A DNA stretch of 64,000 nucleotides, from assembly GCA_040403535.1 (NCBI GenBank), contig JBBAKL010000008.1, positions 12,903 through 76,902 on the forward strand. The letters are read 5' to 3'. The DNA comes from JAHEYG01 sp040403535 (GTDB taxonomy: Bacteria; Bacteroidota; Bacteroidia; B-17B0; Aurantibacillaceae). Every line of letters starts with the position of its first letter. The first letter of the stretch is position 1. The translations under genes and the position numbers were made by a program. The notes beneath the pieces are model-generated. The model made no database searches, had not been told where the DNA came from, and saw nothing but the letters and a program-made list of their open reading frames with translations. Of this stretch, positions 63,156-64,000 are shown piece by piece.

Positions 63156-63947
63156 ATGAAAAAAATTCTTTTTCTATTGTTAACCATGGCAAGTTTAACC
63201 CATCAAGCGCAGGAAGACAAAACCTGGCGACTAGGTCTGCAATTGGGTATGAGTGGCAATAAATCTAAGTTTTCTGGCGGATTGCCGGATGCCGATGCGC
63301 GTTTTGTACATAATCCTTTTGGGGCTGCTGCTATTGATGTAATTGCGCGTTATGATTTTAATAAGAGATGGAAAATAGAATCGGGATTAGGTGTAAACGC
63401 GCTTGGTTTTGAATTTGCCTTAGCGCAAAACTATAGTTTTGTAAATAAAGGTAAACGATATAATCAGGTAAAATCAAATATAGGCACACTTGAAATTCCG
63501 ATAATGGTTTCGTATAAGTTCAATCCTAATTGCCGTAACTCAAAGTGGTTTATCAGCGGAGGTGTTTCAAATGTTTTTATTGGTCAACAAAAACAAAAGC
63601 ATAATTCAGATAACAACAACGATACCCCATTGGGGAATACTGTTTTGAGCCATACAACCACAGTAAATTCAGGAGCGTATTTAAATGCCAGATTAATGGT
63701 AGGAAAGGAAAGAGTATTTAAAAAAGGAGGAATTTTAAGTGCCGCTTTAATTTGGAATATTGGTTTTAGTAAATTGGCAAAATCAAACGTTGAATACACA
63801 ATTGACGGAAACACCTATCAGCACGAGTTTATAAATAAGGGAAGTTTCTTCGGACTAAGACTGGCGTATTATTTCAGGCCTTTAAAACAAAATTATAAGA
63901 GGCAGGCAGAGGCTTTAAAGAATAATTCATCATCGGTTACTAAGTAA
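63156..63947 (+). CDS. Outer-membrane beta-barrel protein
   Basis: About 263 residues from ATG 63156; the in-frame extension to 63135 would put seven residues ahead of the signal peptide MKKILFLLLTMASLTHQAQ and is not chosen. The mature chain shows alternating strands (WRLGLQLGMSGNKSKF, AIDVIARYDFNKRWKIESG, IPIMVSYKF, NARLMV, FFGLRLAYYF) typical of the small Bacteroidota barrel family (OMP_b-brl_2/PorT-like). Whether it is the T9SS component PorT cannot be said; PorT-like folds are widespread. The end is hydrophilic rather than the usual Phe. A hairpin follows at 63961. Confidence 0.7.
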   Translation: MKKILFLLLTMASLTHQAQEDKTWRLGLQLGMSGNKSKFSGGLPDADARFVHNPFGAAAIDVIARYDFNKRWKIESGLGVNALGFEFALAQNYSFVNKGKRYNQVKSNIGTLEIPIMVSYKFNPNCRNSKWFISGGVSNVFIGQQKQKHNSDNNNDTPLGNTVLSHTTTVNSGAYLNARLMVGKERVFKKGGILSAALIWNIGFSKLAKSNVEYTIDGNTYQHEFINKGSFFGLRLAYYFRPLKQNYKRQAEALKNNSSSVTK

Positions 63948-63960
63948 AAAAGACTCCATA

Positions 63961-63989
63961 AAAAAAGCCACTGCAAAAGGGGCTTTTTT
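63961..63989 (+). terminator. Rho-independent terminator
   Basis: A 9-bp stem (63961-63969 with 63981-63989) with A-run and T-run flanks, 14 bp after the barrel gene stop and near the end of the window. Confidence 0.7.
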
Positions 63990-64000
63990 ATTATGTTTTA

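Noticed and set aside
1..64000. CRISPR arrays, tRNA, rRNA, prophage or insertion sequences
   Set aside because: No regularly spaced repeats, transposase-like proteins, phage genes or cloverleaf-like segments were found in the reading; the short tRNA search by eye is the weakest part of this statement.

Overview
The window is chromosomal DNA from a member of the Bacteroidota. The signs are: many secreted proteins ending in type IX secretion (T9SS) sorting domains (both type A and the CHU_C-like type B), no Shine-Dalgarno sequences of note, promoters of the Bacteroidota form TAnnTTTG close to the start codon, an AT-rich sequence, and Kdo and heptose genes for a Gram-negative outer membrane. No rRNA, tRNA, CRISPR array, phage or insertion sequence was seen. 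Almost all of it looks like stable core genome rather than an accessory island.

Layout. 1-5250: a GH16 glycanase cut by the window edge, an MBOAT/SGNH O-acetylation pair, and an SF1 helicase. 5290-7360: a TPR/PD40 periplasmic protein and a small cytochrome c-like lipoprotein. 7358-10764: a lipopolysaccharide-core set with kdsB, a KdsC-like phosphatase, and an unusual transaldolase-family enzyme fused to a KdsD-like CBS pair. 10864-13560: two T9SS cargo proteins, one with an Omp28/thioredoxin-like head. 13741-20962: mfd, an orphan histidine kinase and a three-gene FecCD-type uptake ABC system, probably one operon. 21012-24603: a small SET-domain protein, a decayed membrane-protein gene (21469-22105), rimO and a K+ channel with a TrkA-N domain. 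24603-33147: an RmlD-like reductase, a DCC-family protein, a cytochrome/beta-propeller lipoprotein, an FG-GAP T9SS protein, a PKD/type B T9SS protein and a GT87-like membrane protein.

33180-36137 is pntB-pntA (proton-translocating transhydrogenase). 36205-42173 is the most distinctive metabolic block: a tyrosine ammonia-lyase of the flexirubin type, FabG-like reductase, ketosynthase, acyl carrier protein and acyltransferase in one operon, with a divergent methyltransferase. This is the aromatic-starter part of a flexirubin/aryl-polyene-like pathway, but no dehydratase and no DarA/DarB-like enzymes are in the window. After it come a long-chain acyl-CoA synthetase, hldD-like epimerase, two tandem paralogues of unknown function (45081-48161), an M1 aminopeptidase with a T9SS tail, a PabB-like enzyme, two related T9SS proteins with a small secreted protein between them, and hemH-lspA. 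Then come a DksA-like protein with a histone H1-like tail, ileS, and two envelope proteins.

The observations most worth following are the transaldolase-CBS fusion beside Kdo genes, the small tyrosine ammonia-lyase/ketosynthase operon, the H1-tailed DksA-like protein next to ileS and lspA, the multiply broken membrane-protein gene, and the tandem paralogue pair. All family names come from motif recognition by eye; no database search was run.
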